64,000 bases of DNA from Triatoma infestans (GCA_011037195.1 JAAEAF010006419.1:1-64000), one strand, 5' to 3'; positions 10,085-23,197 are shown, numbered from the stretch's first letter. A program made the numbers and translations. The notes: generated by a model from the sequence alone, not told the origin.

Positions 10085-12292
10085 ACCCATCTTCAAGATG
10101 CGTATATAAGACACTGTGATAACATAGACTTACACAGAGCAAATCAGTTTATACACTGACTAGTCTTTTTAACTATATTTAAAAGTAAACTCTTAAACTA
10201 GGTCAAGAGGGGTATGGTGATGGTACATGAGTGGGAAAAAGGAACACGTGTTTGGTTTGAAAAAAATAAGTGTGAAACGATTATGACATTATTTTCAAAG
10301 GATGGACATAGCACGCAACAACGATTCCGGTTACGGGCGCACTGGATATAATGAAACAGAAGATGAAACAAAATGAATCCACGCAATTCATTCCCCAACT
10401 TACAAACTTAATACCAACCACAACGGAACAGAACTATTTCAGATTCGACAACGAGTTCTACTTTACAACTGATGATCTGGGAATGGGGCACCACACATCA
10501 GCTACCCATTATCAGAAGTATTCATACAAAACATAGAAGAGACTTACTTACCAATACTGAAAGAGGAGTTCGGAGTAACATTTTATGCACGTTACGTTGA
10601 CGACTCGATCCTCATATTGGAAAATGACATTGACATAGACAAATTGTTACATTACCTTGACAACATAATCCTCAAAATAAAATTCACATACGAAAAAGAA
10701 ATTAACAAACTTTCAACTTCTTAGACATAAAACTAACAAGAAATGACAATAAACTGGAGTATGGAATATACAGAAAACCAACCCGCACAAATGCAATCAT
10801 ACCACACAGCACAACCATCCCACCCAACACAAAATAGCTGCACTGAGACATATGACTAACAGACTTAAATTTACACCCTTCATACCCGCCAACCACGAAC
10901 AAGAACTACAGACAATCTACAACATAGCCAAGAACAATTGGTACAGTGCAAATGTTAATATACTACTCAGAAACGAAACACACTAGCGGAATAGGAATGA
11001 CAAAGAAACAACAGACAAATCTGCGACATCCACATACATCGGAAACCACACTTACAAACTCACAAACTTTTTTAAAAAACTGGGCATTAAGATAGCCTCA
11101 GAATTAACAATAAATTATGCGACAAAATCCGCACTCGTACTGATACCACTGACGTACACGACTGCAAGCGGGGTTTATAAGTTAAAATGCCCGGACTGTA
11201 GCAAAATTTACGTAGGCCAGACAGGTAGAAAACTCAGGGAACGGTTTGCCGAATACATCAGATCAAACAAATCACATCATACTTTTGATTCTCAAATTTA
11301 TTTAACAAAACTGATTCCAAATTATGCCTAAACACTTTCAAACACAAACCCGACGACATCTCCACTACGATAAATTATTACACCAGGCAAAAAGGACGAT
11401 GACTGGACGAATTGGAACAACATTTGAAATATATAAACCAAGACACGAAACCTTATAAACGAACAGACAAACTTTCCAAGTGAGCAACTATTCAAAACCC
11501 TCTTCCCACAATAATAATAAAACACGCAATAAACAATACATAACTCACCTGAAAACCAAACCAAATAGTTTTTAAGTTAAAGGTTTAGTTATAGTTTTAA
11601 ATATGCTACTTCTTAAGTCTGTATATACGAACCATAACTTCCGTAAGATGTACATATGTAATAAAGATGTACATATGTAAATAATGAATGTAAGAGAGAA
11701 AATTAAAAATGTCAATGCGCAATGTACGTTACATTAAGCTTGCTTAACACACTCATAAAATATAATTTTTTCAATGATATACTTATAAAAATGTATGCTC
11801 TCAGGCCAGTTTAGATTTGTTATGTTTAGGCATGTAAAGAACCCATTTAGGTATACATGCGTGCGTGCGTGGCGTGTGTGAATTGTGAAGGGTGAAATGT
11901 GAAATGTGTTTGGTGTCGTCAAACAATCTGCTTGATTATTTGTTAATATCTTTTGATTATTTTAATTTTGATTATTTTTAATCGTTTAATTTTTAATTAT
12001 GTTAATTTAAATCGTTATTTAATTTAATTTTAAATTTATTTTGATTAGTAAATTGTGAAATGAATCCTCTCCAACAACATAGTTTAAGATTAGTAGACCC
12101 CCATGTGTTGGATGGTTCCATTTTAAGAAAAATTTGCCCCTTTAACAACCCAAACGCGGGTTCCTTTTTCCCCACTCAGGCAGCATCACCAAACCTCTCT
12201 TGACCTAGTTTAAGAGTTTAGTTTTAAATACAATTAAAAAGACCAATCCGTGGGTAAACTGAATTTGCTCTCAGCAAGTCTGTGTTATCAAG
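10085..12292 (+). mobile_element. decayed Penelope-like element with inverted flanks
   Basis: A coding remnant (10330-11330) is flanked by inverted copies of about 150 bp. The left arm includes 'gtgataacatagactta' and 'actcttaaactaggtcaaga'; the right arm is its reverse complement, 'tcttgacctagtttaagagt' to 'aagtctgtgttatca'. Penelope elements are known for terminal repeats that can lie in direct or inverted orientation. Related terminal pieces lie at 27472 and 36740. Confidence 0.8.
10340..11340 (+). pseudogene. Penelope reverse transcriptase / GIY-YIG remnant
   Basis: Conserved pieces are scattered over the three plus frames. RT motifs are 'YFRFDNEFYFTTDDLGMG' followed by 'TSA' (about 10434-10500) and 'YARYVDDSILI' (10585 on; YVDD at 10594-10605). 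'YGIYRKPTRTNAIIPHST', typical of Penelope RTs, follows at about 10760. The endonuclease piece at 11171-11265 has 'GVYKLKCPDC' and 'IYVGQTGRKLRERF', which is the GIY-YIG core (GVY/YVG here) with its Cys pair and Arg. Multiple frameshifts and stops make it inactive. The N-terminal part was not found. Confidence 0.85.
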
Positions 12293-15200
12293 CTGTCTGA
12301 TGCTTTCCAGCTCTGCGGAATCAACCACCTCAAGAACTGCAAGCTTTGCTATCCAAGAAAGCCTTATGATTCTTTGCAAAATCAGATTTTTTTTTGTATA
12401 TGTAGATGATTATTTGTTTGCAGATATTATTATGATTTCAGTTTTACAAAGGCTTATCCTATAAAACCAAGAGATGAAACTAAAGTGTTATTTTCGTGAT
12501 TTCTAATCCATAAAATTTGTTACAAGAATGATAATGAAGAATGAAAATCTTTGGAGCCGTTTTCGAGAAATGGCGCAAAACTTAAAAAAAGAAAAGAAAC
12601 TTATTCTCTACCTCTTCTACCTCGCAGTGTAGAGGATTTGCAAAAGAATCGCCATCCGTCTCTATCTCTGACCATTGATTTAGCCGTGCCCATTGTCGTG
12701 TACAAATATGTTTTCAAGGATAAATATTAGTTTCTAAATTTTGAAAATCAAAATATCAATAAATTAGTCAGAATATTTAAATTTACATAAGGTAAAACTG
12801 CTGGTTTTTACATAACTTTTTAGATTTGAAACTTTTTTCAATAAAGGCTAATTTAGGCAGAACTAGAAAGGTGCATAGTTTGTTTGGTGATAATTTGATC
12901 ATTAGTGATCCATAACAATTGAATAATTTCAGATAATACATTAAAAATGCTTGTTTGATCTCGCTTGGATAATTGACGAGATTTCTAGAAATTGACTCTA
13001 GTTTCTTAGTGAGTTTTCAAATTTTTTGTCTAGGTCGTTTTCTTTTATAGTTTGCAACAATGCTGTTCAAGCGTTAAAAAAAGGAAGAAAACTTTGAATT
13101 TTTATCACCGTCAAAATTAACATCGTCAAAATCGTCAGAGCTATATACTTGAAATGGTGTAAACTTTGCTGACGAGTAGAAGACTAATAAAGCATTCATT
13201 GTTAAATTATTGAAACTAAATCACATTTAGTAACAAAAAATCTCTTATTTATTCGGCTGACTATATGACTTTTATAAGAAAGCTGTGGCTATTTCTGTTA
13301 GAGAGTTCCTGTGGTATGTCCCAAGTTGAAGCCAACAACTAGCTCCAGCAACGTGCTCGGTTTGAAGTGGATAGTTGGAACTGGTTCTGATGACCGTTAA
13401 GTTATGGGCAAGCTGGCCTATGATCTATGTCCCCTCCCTATCAATAACACAAACGATGTCTCACAACTGCGCGCACGTGCGTGGGTTTGGAAATATAAAC
13501 TGATGCACTGAAGCATCTTTCGCTTTTAAGTACATATATAAGTACATTTTTTGAAAATAAAATCTTCTCCTCGAGCCCAATTTTATAAATATATTACCTA
13601 TTATTAAATCTTTCATTTAATGACATATTAGAGATATATAATTTTTATTCATGGGTATCGATTCGGAGTTTTTTTTTCTAATTGTATTTCATGAAAATAA
13701 AAAATACATCTGATTAAATTTGGGTGTTTAATATTCCATGATCAAACTAACATAAAGTGTAATCAAACTAACACAAATGTAAAAACAAATGTGTTTGTTT
13801 AATAATCAAGACAGCAATACCCTAAAGAAGCCTGTCGCTATGTCGGTGAAACTTCGATTTATAACAAACTACTGTCGCAGTCTCAACTTGAAAACATAGA
13901 TAGATAGATTCTATGTGGGTTTCCTACTGAAACTATGCCAACGCGATCCCTAGGTCTATTGTGGCACACACAAATTAGAGTATCCTCTCCGGTCCTGTCG
14001 GTTAATTCTACCGTCGGTTAATACCTGTCCGGAGAGAGACTACTGGGTAAAAATTTTGAAGACGTCAGTTTCTTCTACCCAAACAGAAAAAATCTCAGTC
14101 ACACAAGCCTCTACTCCCCAACCGTACACAGCACGTGTGATGCTGTTTTTTCTTCTTCTTGACAAAACCTGTACAGATTATCGGTTAAATCTACAGTAAC
14201 CAGTGAATATGTCTACCGTCATTATTGCATGGTCTTTTTTGAGTAAATCTGTAGTAACCCTTGGGCGAATAACTTTTTCGCCAGTTCAAGCCTGCAGTTT
14301 TCATCCACCATTCTTAAGGTTTCGATCATGAAAATCCCATAACATGAATGGGATATATACTTAATCTTAGAGCTTATCCCAAAAAATAATAGAATTTGAA
14401 AAATAAAAGAAATAAAATCCTCCCGTATAAACTAAAACCCAGTTTACACTGAAATATTTACAAAATTTATCCTAACTTTGATGGATGCACTCTTGCGGGA
14501 ACTCGCAATGCTTCAAAAGGGTTAAAGTCCAATAAGGGTTCCTATGGAGCTCGTCGAGGCAAGGTGATCTGCCGCCTAGTTGCCCTTATGTCCTGAACAA
14601 CCGGGTAGTCAGATTAGGAAAACCTTATTCTGGATACTATTATCCATGACGACACCAAAGCAGCTCCACCCAGAGTTGACTGGTACGGGATAATGGGACT
14701 CGTAAAGCAGCCTGGCTGTTAAAGAAGTTGACGACCAAGGTAACGGTGTTATGTACCTATCATTTGAAGACCTCTGTTTTTTGCGAATCAAAACACCTAA
14801 CCCTATGTTATAGTAGGTAGTTGACTACAAGGTTTTGTCTGCTCTCCTTTCCTAATTTCTACTCTGTTCCTACTAATTCTCAAGCGGTGATCCTATTTCA
14901 AGATTGGACCTACTGGTTATATAAGTTTCTGTTTTTCTTTCTATATTTCTCTAGTATTGTCTGGATATTTTTTCGTTTAGACTTGAGGAATCTGACCCAT
15001 ATAAATAGATTATTGCAGGGGTAAAAAGTCAGATTCCGCTTATTATACTAATCTCTTACTCAACTACTCAACAACTAAAGGGAGCTCATAGTTTGTGCCT
15101 CATAGAAGTTGTAGGAAATAGCATTAACATGTATTGATATAAACAAAGTGAAGTTCACAGAAATGTTTCTTCTGTTTCTGTTCAAAATTATAACAGATCG

Positions 15201-16852
15201 CAATTTTCTGAGAACACTTCACCCGAACAATGATCTCATCAGTTACATGGCCTTACAATAATTGCTACGTGTTCCTATAAAATTATGAAGTAAACTGAAA
15301 TGAAATGATCTGATTAAGGGTGGCGTTTTGATTTCTTTATTTCTTTATTGTGTTGCAACAAATTTATATCACAACTGCTGTGAGCAAAAAATGAAAAAAA
15401 AAAACAACTAATAGAAAAGATTCACTGCTCCTTTAAAATATAATATTTCATTTTTTATTTTCATTTTGTAAAGTAAATTAAATGAAATATTTAAGAAATT
15501 TTTAACGTTTGTTAAAAAAAATATTGAACATTTTATTCAAAGCTACATGAGTTTTCAGTAAAAAAAAAAAAAAGCAAAGATAAAAAGTTAATATTTGTGT
15601 CTGGGACTGGAAATATTCTTAGTTGTAAATCTTTAATGGTTTCAAAATTGTCCAAAAAAATGGAAGATATAATATTACAGTCTGTTCGAAACGATAAAAA
15701 TACTTTTTTTCCTTAAACATACACATATATCCGGTCGGTTTCTAGTTGAAAACGTCCAGAACTATGGAACGAGTATTCGGCTACCGCTGGCACTCAAATC
15801 GTAAATAATGTGCAGTGAATAGAATAAAGGAGTGCGGGAGCTAATCCTGGTCGATGGAGTCACTGCGGGGTGCCCAACGTTGTGGGTATTAAAACATATC
15901 TATAGTAGAAACGGTAGTGAGCGAGAGAGACAGTGAATATATGATAGAAAGAAAGAAAAATAAATAAATAAATAAAAAAAAAGAAAAGAATAAAAGAATG
16001 ACAAAGAATGGATGAGAGGCGAGGTGACGTCAAACAAGGAAATGTCTTGTCCTCTTCCCTTTGATACCAGCTTGATGTTAAAACCGGCAAAGTTGTGCCA
16101 CTCCCTATGACTTGTACATCTTCAGCTTCAATTATTATTTACATAGAAACATCATTATGTTCACACTAAAGTGTGTGATAAACAAAACAAAACAACATAA
16201 ACTACATTGTTATCAGAAGGAGACAAACATAATTCTAGAAGTTATTGAATTCTATAATATATTAAATTAAATAAAACTTAACAAGTAAAATTGACCATAA
16301 CCAAATACTATGATCAATACTTTAGTAATAAATCTAACTCAGACCAATAATTAATGATTAAATAAATTTCGTTTCTATAATATTATTTTAATTTATTTTC
16401 ATAGCCGTAGTTGTGTCTCCGAAATAATTGCATTACTTGCCAGCCGGAAGCTACACCCTCCCCTCACACTTTCCACAGTTTTTTTTTTTTAAATATGAAT
16501 CTACTTATGTACTTCTTTATTGTAGATCACAACGCCAAGAAATGCAATATCAATTTAGAGACTGGTCGGTCTACTTACGTCAAACGCTCACTTAAGTGGA
16601 AATTTTTATTCACAACTGAATGTTCCATCAGCATCGCATAGCCCTTCGATTATTCTAGCAGCCCTACACCAGATCTCTTCTCCATTACTGGCACCTACTC
16701 AAGTCCAAAAATCAAGTTATACTTAAAAAATCATCACAGACTTTTTGTTTAAGATGCTGGAAAAATTGAAAGACAGACAGGAAAAAAAAGTTTAATCTTT
16801 AATAGTTTCAGAAAATTTAGAAAATAATTGGGTGATAATTAGAAATTGAAAG
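12293..16852. other. 4.5 kb without recognisable gene
   Basis: AT-rich sequence with short random open frames only. A short family A internal piece ('gagccgttttcgagaaatgg') lies near 12550. GC-richer pockets at 13920-14060 and 14480-14600 have no homology I can name. Confidence 0.5.
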
Positions 16853-17050
16853 GGAGGGGAATAGCTGAGTGGTTAGCTCCTGGACTCCCACTCGGAGGAC
16901 CCGAGTTCGAGTCCAGCTGTGCTGCCCTTAGATTTTTTTCTTCCTAGGAGCCTCTACAGCTCACTGTCCGGTGAGGACAGTGGATGGTTGTCTGTAAAGA
17001 GAGAACCCTGTCCGGATATTATAATTATGTCTTATAAATAAAGATCTTAT
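16853..17050 (+). mobile_element. tRNA-derived SINE
   Basis: A tRNA-like head has an A box 'tagctgagtgg' (about 16862) and a B box 'gttcgagtcc' (16905-16914), 34 bp or so apart. The body that follows ('ttcttcctaggagcc', 'gctcactgtccggtgaggac', 'agagaaccctgtccgg') is shared with the copies at 35021 and 47311. It lacks the 'ttgacgcgcc' tail of those copies. The non-tRNA body and multiple copies rule out a working tRNA gene. Confidence 0.8.
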
Positions 17051-18454
17051 AAATTGTCTTATTAATTATAGGTTTTTTTTTCACAAAATTTATTTACTTA
17101 AAAGAAATTAAGTGAAAACTTGATCTTATCAACATTTTGAAGGGGACAGAAGTTTTTGCAAAGTTCGTTTATATTTTATTTATGGATATTCCTATATTTC
17201 GCTCTATAATATTTGTTAAATCCAAGCGAAAAATAATTTAGAGCAAAACCAGGCATTCCCACTCTTGACATCGTAGAATTACACAATTGATTACAAAAGA
17301 AAACCCAATTTTTAGGTCTAAATATCAAATCGTATTAAAAAGAAAACTTCAATTGTTATTGCTTGATGCTGGAGAACAAATAGATTGAAAGACGAATAGA
17401 TAAACCAAGTTCAGATTCTTGTGCTAATAGTTTTTAGTAGAATGGTTGGAAACAAAAAAAAAAAAAAAAATGCAAAATAGCGCTGAAATTCTGTATGAAT
17501 AAGAGAGACGTTAATTTTTTTGGTTTAATTAGATAAAAAAGAAAAACAAGACCATAAACAAGTCCTTCTTTGATAGAATCCCATATACAAGAGCCTCAAT
17601 ACATGGTAATAAATGGGGATAATATAAATTTTTGTAACCTTTTAGGTCTAGTATTTCTTGTTTGGTTCGTAAACCAGCACGAAGCTAGACCACCACTAAG
17701 ATAATGGAATATGTTTGTCTTCGAGAGAAAAAATGTTTAAAAGAATCTATGATTCATTTAGAATCTATTCAATAGAAATAATCTAGATAATATTATTATT
17801 TGGTGGCAATTAAAATATGTACGTAAAAATTTTTCGAATTTTAAACATTAAAAAAAAAGAAGAAATATTTACCAATTTACCAATCAGTAGTAAACAAATG
17901 TAATACAATTTGGAAAGATTAGCTATTAAAGTGTCAGTTTTCAGATATTTATTGCATCTTAATTATATACATTTAGTAACTGTCTGCACGTGTGTATAAG
18001 TATGTTTGTGGAGCGCGTCTAGCTTTAATATGTTAATATGAGGCATATTATCAGTAGCTTGTAATTTGTATAAAAATTCAAGGTTTAACATTAATATTCA
18101 ATATAGCACTATTAATATATTTTCCAAACAATTGTGACTCATTTACGCACATTATTAATATTTCTTAAATATCTAAATATACATTGTATATTAATCTCTT
18201 TCTAAATTATTAATTGAGTTTTGTAAGTTTTCTTAGCTGGACAAATTATGATTTTTAATTCCAATTAAAAAAAATCAATAAAAATTTAATCTTTAATATT
18301 CCAAATACCTATATAATATAGGCGCTTAGATTTAATACTAAAATAAATGATCTGCTGCCACGTTAACCTGTTACAAATTTTCAAGGTTGATGAGGCAAGT
18401 GAGTTCGGTGCGTACACTTGGTTATCAGAATAATAAAGAAGGACATGACATTTT

Positions 18455-18487
<33 letters not shown>

Positions 18488-18642
18488 TTATTGATTGAAG
18501 AAACTGACTTCGAAGATAATTTATGTATAAAAACTGCTACATAGGATTTTAAGAGTTTGTCATGTGTTAGCTGGAGAATCTCTTGTTGGCTTTGTTGGAA
18601 TAAAGATATGTCTAAAGCATGGTTTTCTATGATTAAGGTTTA
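17051..18642. other. unassigned AT-rich sequence with poly-T run
   Basis: No gene recognised. A T run of more than 25 bases lies at 18459-18485. Its flanks do not match any of the retroposon 3' ends found elsewhere. Confidence 0.5.
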
Positions 18643-18880
18643 TAAATTGGGCTTTAGTGTTTGTCTTTAGACACACTTGAGTTCGCTGATGGCTAAGCCA
18701 TATGACGACATAGGTACACTTGGACACATCGGATCCCTTAAGGATCTAATCGTGCCCTAAGTGTTGAAATAACTTCTCTTGTCCCGGGATCCGATGTGTC
18801 CACGTGTACCTATGTCGTCATATGGCTTAGCCATCAGCGAACTCAAGTGTGTCTAAAGACAAACACTAAAGCCCAATTTA
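18643..18880. repeat. near-perfect 95-bp inverted repeat
   Basis: Left arm 18643-18737 and right arm 18786-18880 are reverse complements with a single mismatch (acactt against acacgt), separated by a 48-bp loop. The arms are GC-richer than their surroundings and carry no open frame. Transcribed, it would fold into a long, almost perfect hairpin. It could be a small foldback element or the scar of a recent inverted duplication. Confidence 0.95.
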
Positions 18881-19199
18881 CAAAACTCAAACATTTCAAT
18901 GTTAAACAAATCAATTGATTCAAATTTGTTAAATTAAGGTTTATTTATTGGTTTTAATAGAATGTATAAAAAGTTAATAAATCATTACATTTTTATATTA
19001 AAAGCATTATGTTATATATCTAAAAATCTTAGTTTCACAATCACTTCAACATCAATGGGCCAAGGTAATTCAATGTACTTTTGTTACGAAGAATTGTTGA
19101 AGGTAAAATCTCTGGGCAACTTTTTTCTTGCAGAGTAATACAATGGAATATTGAGCGGAATTACATGATAATCAGAAAGTTCCACATAGTATTGTAAAC
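18881..19199. other. unassigned AT-rich spacer
   Basis: No feature seen between the inverted repeat and the retroposon fragment. Confidence 0.5.
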
Positions 19200-19747
19200 A
19201 GGGCAAGAAAAGAGTTAAAAGTTTCAGATCGTTTAAAGTGAAGTGTGAGTACTATCTTAGGCTTTACAAGACCCTTATTGGGCCTGTATTGGCATACGCC
19301 TCAGAAACCTGAACCATTTCCAAAGACCGACGAACATCGTCTGCAAGTGTTTGAAAGGAAGGTACTGCGCAAAATCTATGGCCCAGTACGTGAAGATACG
19401 CTCTGGCGACATAGAAAGAATAGAGAACTGTATGTTCTAACGAAGGAGCCCCCAATAGTAGCTTGGATCAGGTTAAACAGACTGAGATGGGCGGGCCATG
19501 TGGCAAGGCTGACTGCCGACGAAATCCCTTCCAAACTGCTGCGCGAGACCCCGGATAGTAAACGGAGGGTTGGGAGATCCAGATTGCGTTGGCATGATGG
19601 AATTGCCCAGGACGCGAGGAACATCTTCGGACTACGGAACTGGATGGCGGCCGCTAAAAATAGGGACCACTGGCGGAAACATATTGAGGAGGCCAAGACC
19701 CAAAACACTGGGTTGTAGAGCCAGGAAAGAAGAAGAAGAAGAAGAAG
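19200..19747 (+). pseudogene. non-LTR retroposon ORF2 C-terminus
   Basis: This is a 5'-truncated 3' end. The open frame from about 19330 to the stop at 19718 carries the C-terminal signature seen after the RT of many insect non-LTR elements: 'FERKVLRKIYGPVRED', 'LRWAGHVARL', 'VGRSRLRWHDG' and 'DHWRKHIEEAKT'. Upstream, 'LYKTLIGPVLAYASET' is in another frame, so there is a frameshift near 19330. The 3' end is a (GAA)n run at 19725-19747 instead of plain poly-A. The RT relic at 32610 looks like a related element. Confidence 0.8.
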
Positions 19748-20052
19748 TGAGTTCTATCGTGAAGAACGACGCTTTTCCTAAGATCAATCCGGTATATATT
19801 TTCAGCACATAGTTAAGGATAGGCGATCAAGCTATGTAGAGTAGAACTCTTTAACATTTTGGCACGAAGAGTGGAAACAATTATAAATTATCTTGGCGTA
19901 AACTTTTTTTCTTTCAATATTTTTTCTGTTTATCATGCGTCAATTATTAGTTAATTAGCTCATCATTTCTTTTATTTGTAGGTTTGTATTAACAGTGTCC
20001 AATGTCTTTCTGACTAAGACTGACAGTTATATTGCCGTTTTGTTATAGTTCC
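19748..20052. other. unassigned AT-rich spacer
   Basis: No gene or repeat boundary recognised. Confidence 0.5.
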
Positions 20053-20378
20053 TATAATGGAGTTGTTGAGGAGAGAAATTAGGTTTGATTAAATGAACGA
20101 GTTATGAAGACACTAATATAATGTAGCTAAGTTTACACTAACTGCACTGGACTTTATAATGAAAATGATAGAATGAATGGTGTGAGTAAAGATATGACAC
20201 GATGCGATGTATCGTTGTATGTTTGTATCTGACAGATATCCTCTAGATAGATTCACACTGGCTTATATACACAGGTTCTCCCAGCCTAGCCTGCCTAAGT
20301 CAGAGAGTAGTCTCTGTTAACCAGAGAGGGCCTCTCTTCTCTCTGCTGTGGTTGCATTATCTTTGCGGTACCATTACA
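20053..20378 (-). mobile_element. solo LTR, group B, reverse
   Basis: Read on the minus strand it starts TGTAATGGTACCGC and ends TCCATTATA. The shared middle 'gtatataagccagtgtgaat' contains the TATA-like box of the group. Flanks are ttcc (20049-20052) and tccc (20379-20382), a 4-bp target duplication with one mismatch. Length 326 bp; no internal region adjoins it. Confidence 0.8.
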
Positions 20379-20759
20379 TCCCGTACAAAATATAATAGTT
20401 GCAAATTTCCCATTTAATAAACCTCGAAATGAAGGCGGTAACATAGGACTATACAATCAATCATGAAATTAATGAAATCGTTTTCAGCCTCATAAATTAG
20501 GTACGTATTTTATTTCATATTGAATTTTCGTTCCTTTAATAATTAATGATCATTTTCTATAAAAAAATATATCTGTTAAAAATTACAAAAAAAAAATTAA
20601 GACTATATAATTTTTGATGATAATTATTTTGTAGAGTACAATCATCGCTTCAGGTATTGAACAAATAAGTTTTTTATCTTTATTATATAATATTTTATCT
20701 CTCTTATATCAATACCTATGTATTTTTGTAATTTTAAACAAACATGTAATGAGATGTTT
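20379..20759. other. unassigned AT-rich spacer
   Basis: Nothing recognised. Confidence 0.5.
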
Positions 20760-20880
20760 ATACGGCAAAGGGCAGAGAAGTTTTTTTAAAGAAAAAACAA
20801 TTCTTTGTTGCTCTACGTTTCGGTCACCATTGGTGTCCGTCTTCAGGAGTTCTGTAAAATTTATTGGAGAAAATACATTA
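20760..20880 (-). ncRNA. hammerhead-like core, Penelope-type relic
   Basis: On the minus strand 'cctgaagacggacaccaa' continues through a small hairpin to 'ccgaaacgtagagc'. This has the order CTGANGA, stem II, GAAAC of a hammerhead ribozyme core, with one core substitution (A for U7). Minimal hammerheads are known in Penelope terminal repeats. No coding remnant is next to it, and activity cannot be judged from sequence alone. Confidence 0.5.
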
Positions 20881-22675
20881 TTGTAGTTAAGAAAAATTGC
20901 ACAGATTTATAAGAAAAAAGGAAAATTGAAGTTAAAGAAATATTAACAGAAGAAATTATAACACAGAAGTGACAGTAAATTAATTAAAATGATATTATCA
21001 ATAAGAGAAAATAAACAGATGTAAATATATGTACTATATATAAACCGATGTATATTTAGATAATAAACAAAAACAGATGTATTTTGAAAGTGACCATTAA
21101 TTAAAGAATTGAAACGTTCATATGAACTAAAATATAAAGCACAATTAAAGAATTTGTGAGGCTAAAAAAGTGAATAATATAGTATAACCTAAATGTAATC
21201 ATCTAAACGGAAATAATATTTTAGCCTACTAATTAATAATAATTTATTAATATCTTCAAATTCATAGATCGACGACGAAGTCCAGGGTAGAACGATATGG
21301 ATTTATATCTTGGAATATACATTGTCCAAAAAAAATAAAAATAAAAAATTGGTTATAGGAGTGGCTATAGAAATATTGTTAAGGATAAACGAAATCCTAC
21401 GGAATTTGTTGTGGCTCCATCGACTGTATACATTTTGTATATTGTAAAGAAACGTCAATAAAAATGTAGCAATGTGCAGTTGGAAGTCAGCGCATGTTTT
21501 GATTTGCCTTAGAAGCTCCAATACCTATGTATTTCACCAATTCACCAATTCATGACCTTGAAGCTAAATTCCAGAAGCTTCAATAGCAACTATATAATTT
21601 ACATTGTAAGCTTTCAATTTAGTGTTTAAGAGATCGACTGGCTCTTAGCGGAGATGTGGCTAGCTCGATGTGTTAGTTGATTTATATATGGACCTTCTAA
21701 GGATGGGGATGAAAACAGCCGCTACCTCACTGTACCGATTGTTTAAAAAAACCAAAAACCAAATTAAAAATAATATCAATCTATTTTTATTCATTGTAAT
21801 GATATAGATTTCCCTTTTTATTGTGGCTACGTGATGGTAATTTTGTAAATTATGGTTAGATTGTGCTGAAGTAACTAAGGTATATGTTGAAGTAAGTTCG
21901 ATGTTATATGTATCTTCTACATACAACACAAATACATACACTTACATACATACACACACACACATACACATATATATATACGTGGATTAGAGTTAGCGCG
22001 TAATGTATAATTAGTGGAGTAGATAAGAGACAGTTTACAGTGAATATATGTTTATGAAATGAGTGCGAGGTCAGGTTAACATTTGTGAATACATCATTAG
22101 AAGGAAGAAGTAGTGAGGAGAATGTGTGTATGGAACAACAAACAGCTTTCTGTATCCCATAGTGAACACATCCAGTACACGAGGAGGTGTTTGTCACCTG
22201 TCGTTGAACTCCACTCTGGGCACGTTCTTCCTTACAGACCATTGCTTTTCGGGTTTTACTACTTCTAATTCATTGTTCTTTTTAAAACAATATCATTACA
22301 ACAATACCTTCTTCATAAATAGGTACTCTTATTCTTATTGTTTTCATTTTTATTATTCATTTCGTTCTAGAATAAAAATTATACAATACAATAGAAAAGG
22401 GAAATTTTTAGTGTTTTTATTATTTACCTGGTAACAAAGATTTCCTGTTATAAAATTCTTACATTAAACTTGTAAATTAAACCAGTTTCTAATCAAAGCT
22501 TTTTGTGCATGAAGTAAATTTTGTCAATCTTATAGCAATATGAGCGATTCGTCGGTCGATGCAGAAATGATTTTCTTGTGATTTGCATGACGACGGCTAC
22601 GAAAGCCTGAAACACTGTTTTCCACTTTGGTGTCTCGCAATTAACTTCTAGCAAATTTATGAATAATGTTTTTTT
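20881..22675. other. unassigned AT-rich sequence
   Basis: Short open frames only; the longest (21904-22242, minus; 22126-22434, plus) overlap each other and a CA/TA-rich stretch (21930-21980) and show no motif. The segment 22080-22260 is slightly GC-richer, with no match to anything I know. Confidence 0.5.
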
Positions 22676-22809
22676 ACTTTCTTTTACTTCCTAGTAAGAG
22701 GAAGTATTGTAATCATGTCAAATTTTCGATATCGAATTTTCACCGGAAATATTCGTTTTGGATTCCTTCAGAATCTCCCCCTCGCAAAAAAAACGGTTTT
22801 TAGCGAATG

Positions 22810-22853
<44 letters not shown>

Positions 22854-22892
22854 GTGCGTGTGTGTGTGTGTCTATGTGTATCCGAAGTACGT
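22676..22892 (-). repeat. family A, tail part, reverse
   Basis: It starts with the tail hairpin 'acttcctagtaagaggaagt', then 'tcgatatcgaattttcaccg' and a long TG run. It is cut at 22892 by the solo LTR and resumes at 23198. Confidence 0.75.
22812..22870. repeat. (TG)n microsatellite
   Basis: A TG run interrupted by a few C substitutions, at the fixed CA/TG position of family A. Every open frame across it (Cys-Val or His-Thr repeats) is an artefact of the run. Confidence 0.95.
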
Positions 22893-23193
22893 TGTAACGG
22901 CAAGAGAGAGAACACAAGCCCGACCGAGAGAAAACAGACTCTCTCTCGTACTCTCTCACTTAAGCAGGCTAGAGTGGGGATATCCTGTATATAAGCCAGT
23001 AAGAGATATATCTATCTATCTATCAGATTCAACCATATACATAGCATCGTGTCATAGCTCTACTCTCACCCTTTATTCTATGAAATCATTACAAGTCCAG
23101 TGCAGTTTGTGTAACTTATGCTATATTATAACATGTCTTCATATCTTGTCTAATTAATCAATCCCAATTTCTCTCCTCATCAGCTCCATTATA
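22893..23193 (+). mobile_element. solo LTR, group B, TSD ACGT
   Basis: A 301-bp copy starting TGTAACGGCAAGAGAG and ending CTCCATTATA, flanked by a perfect ACGT duplication (22889-22892 and 23194-23197). The middle 'ctgtatataagccagtaaga' matches the copy at 1175 closely. It sits inside a family A repeat. Confidence 0.85.
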
Positions 23194-23197
23194 ACGT

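Noticed and set aside
22715..23157. Overlapping open frames across the TG run
   Set aside because: They are open only because of the dinucleotide repeat and a solo LTR; no protein motif.
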